This document shows, in pieces, positions 1 to 8,351 of a DNA stretch of 13,621 nucleotides (positions are counted from its first letter, which is position 1; each line of letters begins with the position of its first letter). The position numbers were made by a program, and so were the translations under genes. The stretch lies in the NCBI GenBank assembly GCA_020048255.1, contig JAIFMR010000098.1:1-13621 (forward strand), given 5' to 3'. The notes beneath the pieces were generated by a model, which worked only from the letters and a program-made list of their open reading frames with translations, ran no database searches and was not told the DNA's origin. The stretch comes from Rhodoferax sp. (GTDB lineage Bacteria; Pseudomonadota; Gammaproteobacteria; Burkholderiales; Burkholderiaceae_C).

Positions 1-54
1 GAATTTGAATACCACGTGGCGAACAAAACCTGCATGGTTCCAGCTTACGTTTGA
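1..54 (+). CDS. nuoF: NADH-quinone oxidoreductase subunit F, C-terminal end (partial)
   Basis: Frame 1 is open from the first base and ends at TGA (52-54), giving a 17-residue tail, EFEYHVANKTCMVPAYV. The position directly before nuoG and the EFEYH...K.CMVP-like tail fit the C-terminus of betaproteobacterial NuoF, the subunit that binds NADH and FMN in the peripheral arm of complex I. The FMN, NADH and N3 cluster regions lie outside the window. The call rests mainly on operon order, because 17 residues are too few to identify a family alone. The stop lies 11 bases before the preferred ATG of nuoG. Confidence 0.75.
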   Translation, partial: EFEYHVANKTCMVPAYV

Positions 55-65
55 GCGAGCCCCAG

Positions 66-2204
66 ATGATTGAAATTGAACTCGACGGTCAAAAAGTAGG
101 TGTCGCTGAAGGCAGCACGGTGATGCACGCTGCTGAGAAGTCAGGCACTTATATCCCGCATTTTTGTTACCACAAGAAGCTGAGCATCGCAGCCAGTTGC
201 CGCATGTGCCTGGTGGACATCGAAAAGATGCCCAAACCGATGCCTGCCTGTGCCACGTCGGTGACGCAGGGTATGGTGGTGCGCACAAAAAGCGACAAGG
301 CCATCAAGGCGCAGCAGTCGGTCATGGAGTTTTTACTGATCAACCACCCACTCGACTGCCCTATTTGTGACCAAGGCGGTGAGTGCCAATTGCAAGACCT
401 GGCCGTTGGTTATGGTGGCTCGTCTTCAAGGTACGAGGAAGAGAAGCGAGTCGTTCAGGTCAAAGACGTTGGCCCCTTGATCTCGATGCAGGAAATGAGC
501 CGCTGCATTCATTGCACGCGGTGTGTCAGATTTGGCCAGGAGATTGCAGGTGTGATGGAACTTGGCATGTCGCATCGAGGCGAGCATGCAGAAATTGAAA
601 CCTTTGACGGGCAAACAATTGATTCTGAGCTGTCCGGCAACATGATTGATATTTGTCCGGTCGGTGCCCTCACCAGCAAGCCATTTCGCTATAGCGCGCG
701 CACTTGGGAACTGTCTCGTCGCAGGTCGGTGAGCCCGCACGATTCGACGGGTGCCAATTTGATTGTGCAAGTCAAGAACAACAAAGTCATGCGGGTGGTT
801 CCCTTTGAAAATGAAGCCGTGAACGAATGCTGGATTGCTGACCGTGATCGCTTCTCGTACGAAGCACTCAATGGCGCAGATCGGCTCACAACGCCCATGA
901 TCAAACAAGGTGGCGAGTGGAAGAATGTCGATTGGAAGACGGCGCTGGAGTATGTCGCCAATGGCCTGCAGGGCATCAAGGCAGATCACGGTGCCAAGAC
1001 GATCGGGGCGCTGGTCAGCCCACACAGCACGCTGGAGGAGTTGTATTTGGCAGGTGCACTGGTGCGTGGTTTGGGCAGTGAGAATGTCGATTTTCGCCTT
1101 CGTCATGCCGAGTTTGAATCTGCTCCTGCTGGTGCGCGGTATTTGGGCATGCCCATTTCTGCCTTGTCACATTTGCAGAGCGTGCTGGTCGTGGGCTCCA
1201 ACCTTCGCAAAGATCATCCTTTGTTCGCACAACGGATTCGGCAGGCCGCGAAGATGGGCTGTGCGGTCAACGCCATCAGCGACCGCGCCATGAATTGGGC
1301 GATGCCTTTGGCTAATACCTGTATCGCACCAGCTTCAAGTTGGGTGCAATCACTTGCCGATATCGCGTTTACGGTAGCCATTGAAAAAGGCCTACCCGCC
1401 CCGCAGAACGGACAGGCAACTGAGTCTGCCAAGGTGATGGCGGCTGCTTTACTGTCTGGCGGGAGAAATGCTGTTTTGTTGGGTAATGCAGCGGCACATC
1501 ACCCGCAGGCCAGCCACTTGCTGGCTCTTGCAACGTGGATTGGTGAGCAGACTGGCGCAACTGTCGGGTACCTGACCGAAGCTGCCAACACAGTCGGTGC
1601 CCCATTGGTGGGTGCCCTGCCAGGTCCGGGTGGTTTGAACGCGGGACAAATGTTATCTGGCGCTCTGAAGGCGGCCATTTTGCTCAACAACGAGCCAGTA
1701 TTTGACTCGGCTACAGGTGCCAAGGCGCTTGAAACCATGGCGAGCTGTGAGATGGTCGTGACCCTGAGCCCGTTCAAAGCCAATATGGAGTTCAGCGACG
1801 TGTTGTTACCCATTGCACCTTTCACTGAGACACCGGGTACCTTTGTGAATGCAGAGGGCCGTATCCAGAGCTTCCATGCAGTCGTTCAACCACTCGGTGA
1901 AACTCGGCCAGCTTGGAAGGTTCTGCGAGCACTCGCGAATGTCATGAGTCTGCCGGGTTTTGAATTTGATTCGTCGCAAGAAGTATTGCGTCACTTGCAT
2001 AGAGACCAAGCGGGTGTTGTCCCCGGTTTCGTGCCTGCCCATCGCCTGAGCAATGTCTGCGCCATGCCGTCTGGGAACCAAGTTACACAGGCCAAGCCCT
2101 GTGTGGCAAGTATCTATCAACTCGATGGTATTGTTCGCCGGGCTCCTGCGCTGCAGCTCACAGCAGATGCCAGAACAGCTGAGTTGCAGGAGGTTGCAGC
2201 ATGA
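66..2204 (+). CDS. nuoG: NADH-quinone oxidoreductase subunit G
   Basis: This is the large iron-sulfur subunit of complex I, which carries electrons from NuoEF towards NuoI in the cytoplasmic arm. I chose ATG 66 (712 aa) because family members begin M-(V/I)-EIELDG and GAGCGAG (53-59) can serve as a weak ribosome site. A TTG at 51 would add five residues and overlap the nuoF stop. The N-terminal ferredoxin-like domain has C34, C45, C48 and C62 for the 2Fe-2S cluster N1b. H94, C98, C101 and C107 form the N5 site (HxxxCxxCx5C), and C147, C150, C153 and C197 the N4 site. The region from about residue 215 on is the degenerate molybdopterin-oxidoreductase-like domain. It lacks the extra cysteines that hold cluster N7 in E. 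coli (residues 217-231 have none), as in mitochondrial NDUFS1. The length also matches that short form rather than the roughly 900-residue E. coli protein. The end overlaps nuoH by four bases. Confidence 0.97.
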   Translation: MIEIELDGQKVGVAEGSTVMHAAEKSGTYIPHFCYHKKLSIAASCRMCLVDIEKMPKPMPACATSVTQGMVVRTKSDKAIKAQQSVMEFLLINHPLDCPICDQGGECQLQDLAVGYGGSSSRYEEEKRVVQVKDVGPLISMQEMSRCIHCTRCVRFGQEIAGVMELGMSHRGEHAEIETFDGQTIDSELSGNMIDICPVGALTSKPFRYSARTWELSRRRSVSPHDSTGANLIVQVKNNKVMRVVPFENEAVNECWIADRDRFSYEALNGADRLTTPMIKQGGEWKNVDWKTALEYVANGLQGIKADHGAKTIGALVSPHSTLEELYLAGALVRGLGSENVDFRLRHAEFESAPAGARYLGMPISALSHLQSVLVVGSNLRKDHPLFAQRIRQAAKMGCAVNAISDRAMNWAMPLANTCIAPASSWVQSLADIAFTVAIEKGLPAPQNGQATESAKVMAAALLSGGRNAVLLGNAAAHHPQASHLLALATWIGEQTGATVGYLTEAANTVGAPLVGALPGPGGLNAGQMLSGALKAAILLNNEPVFDSATGAKALETMASCEMVVTLSPFKANMEFSDVLLPIAPFTETPGTFVNAEGRIQSFHAVVQPLGETRPAWKVLRALANVMSLPGFEFDSSQEVLRHLHRDQAGVVPGFVPAHRLSNVCAMPSGNQVTQAKPCVASIYQLDGIVRRAPALQLTADARTAELQEVAA

Positions 2205-3283
2205 TTGATGTTCTATTCTCTTTTGGACAGGGGCTGGTTGATGCACCATGGTGGGCTGGTCTGGCTTGGCCGACAATCTGGGCGCTCATCAAAGTGACTT
2301 TGGTATTAATGCTGGTGATGGGCGCAGTGACCTACGCAACGCTGTGGGAGCGTAAGCTGCTCGGATGGGTTCAGATTCGGTTAGGCCCCAATCGTGTCGG
2401 TCCGTGGGGTTTGTTACAGCCCATTGCTGACGCCTTGAAGTTGATGACTAAGGAAATCGTTCGACCTGCTGCATCTGACAAATTTCTTTTTTATCTCGGA
2501 CCCGTCTTGACAGTTGCGCCCGCATTGGCGGCGTGGGCTGTGATTCCGTTTGGGCCTGAAATTGCTGTTGCTAACTTGAATGCAGGCTTGCTGTTTTTGA
2601 TGGCCATTGCGTCGATGGAAGTTTACGGTGTCATCATTTCTGGTTGGTCGTCCAACTCCAAATACGCTTTCCTGGGAGCCTTGCGTGCTTCGGCCCAGAT
2701 GGTCAGTTACGAAATTGCGATGGGTTTCTGCTTTTTGATCGTGCTGATGGTTTCGTCGAGTTTGAATTTGTCAGACATCGTTGCAGGACAAGGCCAGGGA
2801 TATTTTGCCCAAATGGGATTGTCCTTCCTGTCTTGGAACTGGCTGCCATTGCTGCCTATTGTGGTGGTCTATTTCGTATCAGGTCTGGCTGAAACCAATC
2901 GGACGCCCTTTGACGTCATCGAAGGGGAGTCGGAAATTGTGGCTGGTCACATGGTGGAGTACTCTGGTATGTCGTGGGCCATGTTCCAGATGGCTGAATA
3001 CGCCAACATCTGGTTGATATCCATTTTGGCCACCACGATGTTTTTCGGTGGCTGGTTGTCACCCATTGACAGTGCCCTCTTCAACTGGATTCCAGGTTGG
3101 ATTTGGTTGGGCCTCAAGACTTTTTTCGTGATGACCATGTTCATTTGGGTTCGGGTGACCTTTCCCCGATTCAGGTATGACCAAATCATGCGTCTGGGTT
3201 GGAAGATATTTATTCCAGTGACACTCGTTTGGTTGGTGTTCATTGGTGTGTGGATGCAGACCCCATGGAACATTTGGAAGTAA
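2201..3283 (+). CDS. nuoH: NADH-quinone oxidoreductase subunit H
   Basis: NuoH (ND1) is the membrane subunit at the junction with the peripheral arm. It forms much of the quinone chamber and the first proton path. The product has 360 aa, near the usual 325-360, with about eight hydrophobic helices. Family motifs are GPNRVGPWGLLQP (62-74), the acidic cytoplasmic loop ETNRTPFDVIEGESEIVAG (231-249) that joins quinone reduction to proton pumping, and WVRVTFPRFRYDQ (316-328). ATG 2201 overlaps the nuoG stop as ATGA and follows a strong CAGGAGG (2187-2193) at seven bases, so translation is probably coupled to nuoG. A 12-base gap separates it from nuoI. No key residue appears lost. Confidence 0.97.
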   Translation: MIDVLFSFGQGLVDAPWWAGLAWPTIWALIKVTLVLMLVMGAVTYATLWERKLLGWVQIRLGPNRVGPWGLLQPIADALKLMTKEIVRPAASDKFLFYLGPVLTVAPALAAWAVIPFGPEIAVANLNAGLLFLMAIASMEVYGVIISGWSSNSKYAFLGALRASAQMVSYEIAMGFCFLIVLMVSSSLNLSDIVAGQGQGYFAQMGLSFLSWNWLPLLPIVVVYFVSGLAETNRTPFDVIEGESEIVAGHMVEYSGMSWAMFQMAEYANIWLISILATTMFFGGWLSPIDSALFNWIPGWIWLGLKTFFVMTMFIWVRVTFPRFRYDQIMRLGWKIFIPVTLVWLVFIGVWMQTPWNIWK

Positions 3284-3295
3284 TTCGAGCTGTCT

Positions 3296-3829
3296 ATGTC
3301 TACTCCAACTTTAAATTCTGCTGATCAAGCGGTTCAGGGTGCCTTCTCTTTGAAGGACTTCTTGTCTAGTTTCTTTCTGATTGAGCTACTCAAGGGGATG
3401 AGGCTCACCGGAAAGTATGCTTTTCGAAGCAAGATCACTCTGGAATACCCAGAAGAAAAAACGCCTCTGTCACCGAGGTTTCGAGGTTTGCATGCGCTGC
3501 GCCGTTACGAAGGTGGCGAAGAAAGGTGTATTGCCTGCAAGTTGTGTGAAGCCGTATGCCCTGCCATGGCCATCACCATCGAGTCCGAGGTTCGTGATGA
3601 TGGTTCACGCCGTACGACCCGGTATGACATCGACTTGACTAAATGTATCTTTTGTGGTTTTTGCGAAGAGAGCTGTCCGGTGGACTCCATTGTGGAAACC
3701 AATATCCTGGAATACCACGGCGAAAAACGGGGTGACTTGTATTTCACCAAAGAGATGTTGTTGGCTATCGGTGACCGGTATGAATCAGAAATTGCAGCCA
3801 GTAAATTGGCGGATGCCAAATATCGTTGA
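3296..3829 (+). CDS. nuoI: NADH-quinone oxidoreductase subunit I
   Basis: NuoI is the ferredoxin-like subunit that holds clusters N6a and N6b and passes electrons from NuoG to NuoB and the quinone site. The product has 177 aa. An N-terminal amphipathic stretch (about 17-50) lies along the membrane. Two CxxCxxCxxxCP motifs follow, C78-C81-C84-C88 and C117-C120-C123-C127, each combining with the last cysteine of the other to bind a 4Fe-4S cluster. The segment EKTPLSPRFRGLHALRRYE (54-72) before the first motif is typical of the beta and alpha lineages. The ribosome site is weak (GAG at 3287-3289), which suggests that expression relies on passage from nuoH. The start could also be slightly further in, because the first 15 residues are not well conserved. 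Confidence 0.97.
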   Translation: MSTPTLNSADQAVQGAFSLKDFLSSFFLIELLKGMRLTGKYAFRSKITLEYPEEKTPLSPRFRGLHALRRYEGGEERCIACKLCEAVCPAMAITIESEVRDDGSRRTTRYDIDLTKCIFCGFCEESCPVDSIVETNILEYHGEKRGDLYFTKEMLLAIGDRYESEIAASKLADAKYR

Positions 3830-3854
3830 TCTGTCGTAAGAAAGTATCCGAACT

Positions 3855-4514
3855 ATGAATGTCACGACTGGTCTGTTTTATGTTTTTTCGGTGATCCTGT
3901 TGTTTTCAGCGTTTCGTGTGATTACTGCGCGAAATCCTGTTCATGCAGTGTTGTTTCTTGTACTGACCTTTTTCCAGGCAGCAATGATCTGGATGTTATT
4001 GAAGGCGGAATTTTTATCACTGTCTTTGGTGCTGGTTTACGTTGGCGCTGTCATGGTGTTGTTTTTGTTTGTGGTGATGATGCTGGACGTCAACCTGGAA
4101 AATGCGCGTGCTGATTTTTGGAAACATTTCCCCTTGGCGGCGATTGTGGGGGTACTCATCATTTTGGAAATGTCAGCAGTTCTGATGGGCGGGTTCCGTG
4201 TTAGCGAGGAACCGCACGCGGCTGCCGCGGTAGGCAAAGCAGGGGTTGAGATTTCCAACACGCGTGAAGTTGGCAAGTTGTTGTACACCCGTTATCTCTA
4301 CCCATTGGAGGTGGCTGCGGCCATTTTGTTGGTCGGCATGATTGCCGCTATTGCTCTGACGCTGCGCCATCGCAAAGACAGCCGGGCTATCGACCCAGGT
4401 GCACAGGTTCGGGTCAAGTCCAAAGACCGCATGACAGTGGTCAAAGTCGTAGCAACCAAGCCAGCCTTGCCTGTCGAGGCTTCTGATGCGGCCGCTGGGG
4501 AGAGCAAAGCATGA
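3855..4514 (+). CDS. nuoJ: NADH-quinone oxidoreductase subunit J
   Basis: NuoJ (ND6) is a five-helix membrane subunit that lies between NuoH and NuoK. Helices fall at about 6-22, 29-49, 53-76, 93-112 and 150-170. The third contains the conserved LVYVGAVMVLFLFVVMML segment (60-77), where other complexes have a pi-bulge linked to the active/resting transition. The product has 219 aa against 184 in E. coli. The extra length is a Lys/Arg-rich, then Ala-rich hydrophilic tail of about 49 residues after helix 5 (171-219). ATG 3855 has a poor AAGAAAG site (3838-3844). The last bases, ATGA, overlap the nuoK start, so the two are probably translated together. Confidence 0.96.
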   Translation: MNVTTGLFYVFSVILLFSAFRVITARNPVHAVLFLVLTFFQAAMIWMLLKAEFLSLSLVLVYVGAVMVLFLFVVMMLDVNLENARADFWKHFPLAAIVGVLIILEMSAVLMGGFRVSEEPHAAAAVGKAGVEISNTREVGKLLYTRYLYPLEVAAAILLVGMIAAIALTLRHRKDSRAIDPGAQVRVKSKDRMTVVKVVATKPALPVEASDAAAGESKA

Positions 4515-4819
4515 CGTTAACACTAGGCCATTTCTTGTCGTTGGGTGCCATGTTGTTTGCACTCTCTGTGGTGGGTATCTTCCTGAATAGGAAAAACCTG
4601 ATCGTGCTGATGATGGCGATCGAACTGATGCTGCTGGCTGTCAACACGAATTTTGTCGCATTCTCCTATTACCTGGGTGATTTGAACGGTCAGATCTTTG
4701 TGTTTTTCATACTGACCGTTGCCGCCGCAGAGTCTGCCATCGGATTGGCCATTCTGGTTCTTTTGTTCCGCAACAAGGCCAATATCAACGTGGACGAACT
4801 TGATTCGTTGAAGGGGTAA
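4511..4819 (+). CDS. nuoK: NADH-quinone oxidoreductase subunit K
   Basis: NuoK (ND4L) is a three-helix membrane subunit related to MrpC of Mrp-type antiporters and forms part of the proton-pumping chain. The product has 102 aa, the standard length. The two buried glutamates required in E. coli (Glu36 and Glu72) are seen as E38 in IVLMMAIELML and E74 in LTVAAAESAIGLAI. The start ATG overlaps the nuoJ stop, and GGGGAGAG (4497-4504) lies six bases before it. Six bases separate its stop from nuoL. Confidence 0.97.
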   Translation: MTLTLGHFLSLGAMLFALSVVGIFLNRKNLIVLMMAIELMLLAVNTNFVAFSYYLGDLNGQIFVFFILTVAAAESAIGLAILVLLFRNKANINVDELDSLKG

Positions 4820-4825
4820 ATAGAA

Positions 4826-6841
4826 ATGAGTCAAACCCTTTCGGTTTCGACCTTGTTGGCGGTGCCGCTGGCGCCATTGGTGGGTGCGCTGGCTGCAGGT
4901 ATCTGGGGTACCAAATTTGGTGGTAACGCCCTGGGTCGACGCATGTCGCATTCGTTGACTATTTTTGGAGTTTTTCTGTCGTTCGTTTTGTCAGCGATGA
5001 CGCTCAAGAGCGTGGCGTTAGATGGCGCGCGTTTCAACGAAACCATCTATACCTGGATGGTCGTAGGCGGCCTGAAAATGGAGATTGGTTTTCTGGTTGA
5101 CGGCCTGACGGCAATGATGATGTGTGTGGTGACCTTTGTTTCTCTCATGGTCCACATCTACACCGTGGGCTACATGGAAGAAGACGAAGGGTACAACCGG
5201 TTTTTTGCCTACATTTCCTTGTTTACCTTCTCCATGCTGATGCTGGTGATGAGCAACAACATGCTTCAACTGTTCTTTGGCTGGGAAGCTGTCGGCTTGG
5301 TGTCGTATCTGCTCATTGGTTTTTGGTTCAACAAGCCAACCGCTATCTTTGCAAACATGAAAGCCTTCCTGGTAAATCGTGTTGGCGATTTCGGATTTAT
5401 TCTAGGTATCGGTTTGTTAGCGGCTTACGCTGGCACGCTCAACTACACAGAGGCATTTGCTAAGGCGCCGGTAATCGCAGCAATGGTTTTGCCAGGCACC
5501 AGTTGGATGCTGATCACGGTCATTTGTATTTGCCTGTTCATTGGAGCCATGGGTAAATCTGCGCAGTTTCCACTGCATGTGTGGTTGCCTGACTCTATGG
5601 AAGGCCCGACACCCATCTCTGCGCTGATTCACGCGGCGACCATGGTGACGGCAGGTATTTTTATGGTGGCTCGCATGTCACCACTTTTTGAGTTGAGCGA
5701 TACCGCTTTGAATTTTGTCCTCGTCATTGGTGCGATCACTGCCTTGTTCATGGGATTTTTGGGCATCATTCAAAATGACATCAAGCGCATCGTGGCCTAT
5801 TCAACCTTGTCGCAGCTTGGATACATGACTGTTGCACTGGGTGCCTCTGCCTACTCCGTGGCTGTCTTTCACTTGATGACACACGCATTCTTCAAGGCTT
5901 TGCTGTTTCTTGCCGCTGGATCGGTCATCATGGGTGTCCATCACAACCAGGATATCCGCTGGATGGGTGGTTTGCGCAAATACATGCCCATCACTTGGCT
6001 CACCTCGCTCGTCGGTTCGCTGGCTTTGATTGGCACACCCCTTTTCTCTGGGTTCTACTCCAAAGACGAGATCATCATGGCGGTACACGCCAGTAACTTG
6101 CCTGCGGCTGGTTTCGCCTACTTTGCCGTGCTCGCTGGTGTTTTTGTAACGGCTTTTTATTCTTTCCGCTTGTATTTCCTTGTGTTTCACGGGGCAGAGC
6201 GTTTTGACCAAAATCCTGACGCCCACCACGGGCATGGTCATGATTCTCACGCCCACCATCACAAGCCGCATGAGTCGCCTTGGGTGGTGACCTTGCCGCT
6301 GGTCTTGCTGGCCATACCCTCTGTGGTGATTGGCTTCATGACGATTGGTCCGATGTTGTTTGGTGAATTTTTCCGTGACGCGATTTTTGTGAATAGCGAA
6401 ATCCACAAAGCCATCGAAATCTTGCGCGAGGAATACCACGGTCCGTTACAACTGGCACTCCACGGCTTAATGGCTGCGCCTTTCTGGTTGGCTCTTTCCG
6501 GGGTTGCACTGTCTTATTACATGTACATGGTTAATCCTGCCCTGCCTGCAGCGATCAAGCGCAATGTGATGCCCATTTTCAATTTGTTGGAAAACAAGTA
6601 TTACCTGGATTGGTTCAATGAAAACGTGTTGGCCCGCGGAGCTCGTGGTCTGGGCATTGTGCTTTGGAAAGCGGGTGATCAAACCTTGATTGACGGTGGC
6701 GCTGTCAATGGCTCTTGGCGCACTGTGGGTTGGATTTCTGGTGTTGTCAGAAAGATTCAGACTGGTTATTTGTACGACTACGCATTGACCATGGTCCTTG
6801 GTATTTTCGTGTTGATGACGTATTTCGTTTGGCTCAAATAG
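4826..6841 (+). CDS. nuoL: NADH-quinone oxidoreductase subunit L
   Basis: NuoL (ND5) is the distal antiporter-like subunit of complex I and moves one of the pumped protons. It also supplies the long lateral helix along the membrane arm. The product has 671 aa. Conserved charged residues are E154 in FGWEAVGLVSYLLIGFW and K244 in MGKSAQFPLHVWLPD, followed by MEGPTPISALIHAATMV (258-274). A C-terminal helix (about 650-671) anchors the lateral arm. Between transmembrane segments lies a His-rich cytoplasmic or periplasmic loop with nine histidines within residues 467-482, ending in PHESPW. AAGGGG (4811-4816) lies nine bases before the ATG. The stop codon forms part of the ribosome site of nuoM. Confidence 0.97.
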   Translation: MSQTLSVSTLLAVPLAPLVGALAAGIWGTKFGGNALGRRMSHSLTIFGVFLSFVLSAMTLKSVALDGARFNETIYTWMVVGGLKMEIGFLVDGLTAMMMCVVTFVSLMVHIYTVGYMEEDEGYNRFFAYISLFTFSMLMLVMSNNMLQLFFGWEAVGLVSYLLIGFWFNKPTAIFANMKAFLVNRVGDFGFILGIGLLAAYAGTLNYTEAFAKAPVIAAMVLPGTSWMLITVICICLFIGAMGKSAQFPLHVWLPDSMEGPTPISALIHAATMVTAGIFMVARMSPLFELSDTALNFVLVIGAITALFMGFLGIIQNDIKRIVAYSTLSQLGYMTVALGASAYSVAVFHLMTHAFFKALLFLAAGSVIMGVHHNQDIRWMGGLRKYMPITWLTSLVGSLALIGTPLFSGFYSKDEIIMAVHASNLPAAGFAYFAVLAGVFVTAFYSFRLYFLVFHGAERFDQNPDAHHGHGHDSHAHHHKPHESPWVVTLPLVLLAIPSVVIGFMTIGPMLFGEFFRDAIFVNSEIHKAIEILREEYHGPLQLALHGLMAAPFWLALSGVALSYYMYMVNPALPAAIKRNVMPIFNLLENKYYLDWFNENVLARGARGLGIVLWKAGDQTLIDGGAVNGSWRTVGWISGVVRKIQTGYLYDYALTMVLGIFVLMTYFVWLK

Positions 6842-6854
6842 GAGAAAACTAAAA

Positions 6855-8330
6855 ATGGGTTTGTTGAGCCTGGCTATTTGGACACCAATTTTGTTTGGTG
6901 TCATGTTGCTTGCACTGGGTCGGGATGACCAGGCACGTGCCGTTCGTTGGATTGCTTTGGTTGGTTCCTTGGTGAGTTTGTTGGTCACATTGCCGCTTTA
7001 TACGCAGTTCGACGTGTCAACTGCTGCAATGCAATTCAGTGAGTTGGCTCCTTGGATTGATCGTTTTCATGTCAATTACCACTTGGGTATCGACGGAATT
7101 TCGCTCTGGTTTGTCTTGCTCACGGCGTTTATCAACGTCATCGTGGTGATTGCAGGTTGGGAAGTCATTACCAGCCGTGTCAATCAGTACATGGGCGCCT
7201 TCCTTATTCTGAGTGGCTTGATGATTGGTGTATTTTGCGCGCTGGATGGCATGCTGTTTTACGTGTTTTTTGAGGCCACGCTCATACCCATGTACCTGAT
7301 CATTGGTGTATGGGGCGGCCCTAACAAAATATACGCAGCGTTCAAGTTTTTCTTGTATACCCTGATGGGTTCTCTGCTGATGCTGGTGGCCCTGATTTAC
7401 CTTTACACCGTCTCTGGTGGCAGCTTTGATCTGGCGTTGTGGCACAAACTTCCTTTGTCCAGTAGCGCGCAAACCCTCTTGTTCTTTGCCTTTTTGGCAG
7501 CTTTCGCGGTCAAAGTGCCCATGTTTCCGGTTCATACATGGTTGCCAGATGTTCACGTGGAGGCGCCGACAGGGGGCTCGGCTGTGCTGGCAGCGATCAT
7601 GCTCAAGCTGGGCGCCTACGGATTTTTGCGGTTTTCTTTGCCGATTGCACCCGACGCGTCTCATGAGTGGGCTGGTTTGATGATCGGATTGTCTTTGGCT
7701 GCGGTCATTTATGTGGGTCTGGTGACACTGGTTCAAAACGACATGAAGAAGCTGGTGGCGTACTCTTCTGTGGCTCACATGGGCTTTGTGACCCTGGGTT
7801 TTTTCATATTCAATGATTTGGGTGTCTCCGGGGGCATCGTGCAGATGATTTCGCACGGTTTTGTTTCTGCCGCCATGTTTTTGGCCATCGGTGTGCTTTA
7901 CGACCGTATGCACTCGCGTGAAATTGCAAGTTACGGTGGCGTTGTCAACACCATGCCCAAATTTACCGCTTTTGCCTTGTTGTTCGCCATGGCCAACAGT
8001 GGCCTGCCGGGAACAGCTGGTTTTGTCGGCGAATGGATGGTTATTTTGGGCGCGGTCAAATTTAATTTCTGGATTGGTATGGGCGCTGCCAGTGCACTGA
8101 TCTTTGGTGCAGCGTACACGCTTTGGATGTTTAAACGTGTGTATCTGGGGCCGGTGGCCAATGATCATGTGAAGGATTTGGTCGATATCAATGCACGTGA
8201 ATTTTTCTTCTTGAGTTTGCTCGCCATCGCGGTGCTTTATATGGGTGTCTATCCCAAACCGTTCACCGACGTGATGGATGTGTCAGTTGCCGAACTGCTC
8301 AAGCATGTGGCGCAATCCAAGCTGCCCTGA
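6855..8330 (+). CDS. nuoM: NADH-quinone oxidoreductase subunit M
   Basis: NuoM (ND4) is the middle antiporter-like proton-pumping subunit, related to MrpD. The product has 491 aa and about 14 hydrophobic helices. Residues needed for pumping are present: E140 in FFEATLIPMYLIIG, K220 in FAVKVPMFPVHTWLPD followed by VHVEAPTGGSAVLA, and K251 in MLKLGAYG. The clear site AGGAGA (6840-6845) overlaps the nuoL stop and lies nine bases before ATG 6855, so the spacing supports both the start and close coupling. A 383-codon open frame on the opposite strand inside this gene is a shadow, not a second gene. Confidence 0.97.
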   Translation: MGLLSLAIWTPILFGVMLLALGRDDQARAVRWIALVGSLVSLLVTLPLYTQFDVSTAAMQFSELAPWIDRFHVNYHLGIDGISLWFVLLTAFINVIVVIAGWEVITSRVNQYMGAFLILSGLMIGVFCALDGMLFYVFFEATLIPMYLIIGVWGGPNKIYAAFKFFLYTLMGSLLMLVALIYLYTVSGGSFDLALWHKLPLSSSAQTLLFFAFLAAFAVKVPMFPVHTWLPDVHVEAPTGGSAVLAAIMLKLGAYGFLRFSLPIAPDASHEWAGLMIGLSLAAVIYVGLVTLVQNDMKKLVAYSSVAHMGFVTLGFFIFNDLGVSGGIVQMISHGFVSAAMFLAIGVLYDRMHSREIASYGGVVNTMPKFTAFALLFAMANSGLPGTAGFVGEWMVILGAVKFNFWIGMGAASALIFGAAYTLWMFKRVYLGPVANDHVKDLVDINAREFFFLSLLAIAVLYMGVYPKPFTDVMDVSVAELLKHVAQSKLP

Positions 8331-8351
8331 TTACATAGACTAGAGATTCAA

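Noticed and set aside
51..65. TTG start for nuoG overlapping the nuoF stop
   Set aside because: There is no ribosome site before it, and the family N-terminus corresponds to ATG 66. It remains possible because of the TTGA overlap.
426..1106. 226-codon minus-strand open frame inside nuoG
   Set aside because: It lies wholly opposite a well-conserved gene, and the product has no family features.
5801..6439. 212-codon minus-strand open frame inside nuoL
   Set aside because: It is a shadow of nuoL, with low-complexity polar content and no ribosome site sought or needed to explain it.
7017..8168. 383-codon open frame on the minus strand inside nuoM
   Set aside because: The product is rich in His, Gln and Arg without any recognisable domain, as expected for the reverse strand of a hydrophobic protein gene; nuoM is certain here.
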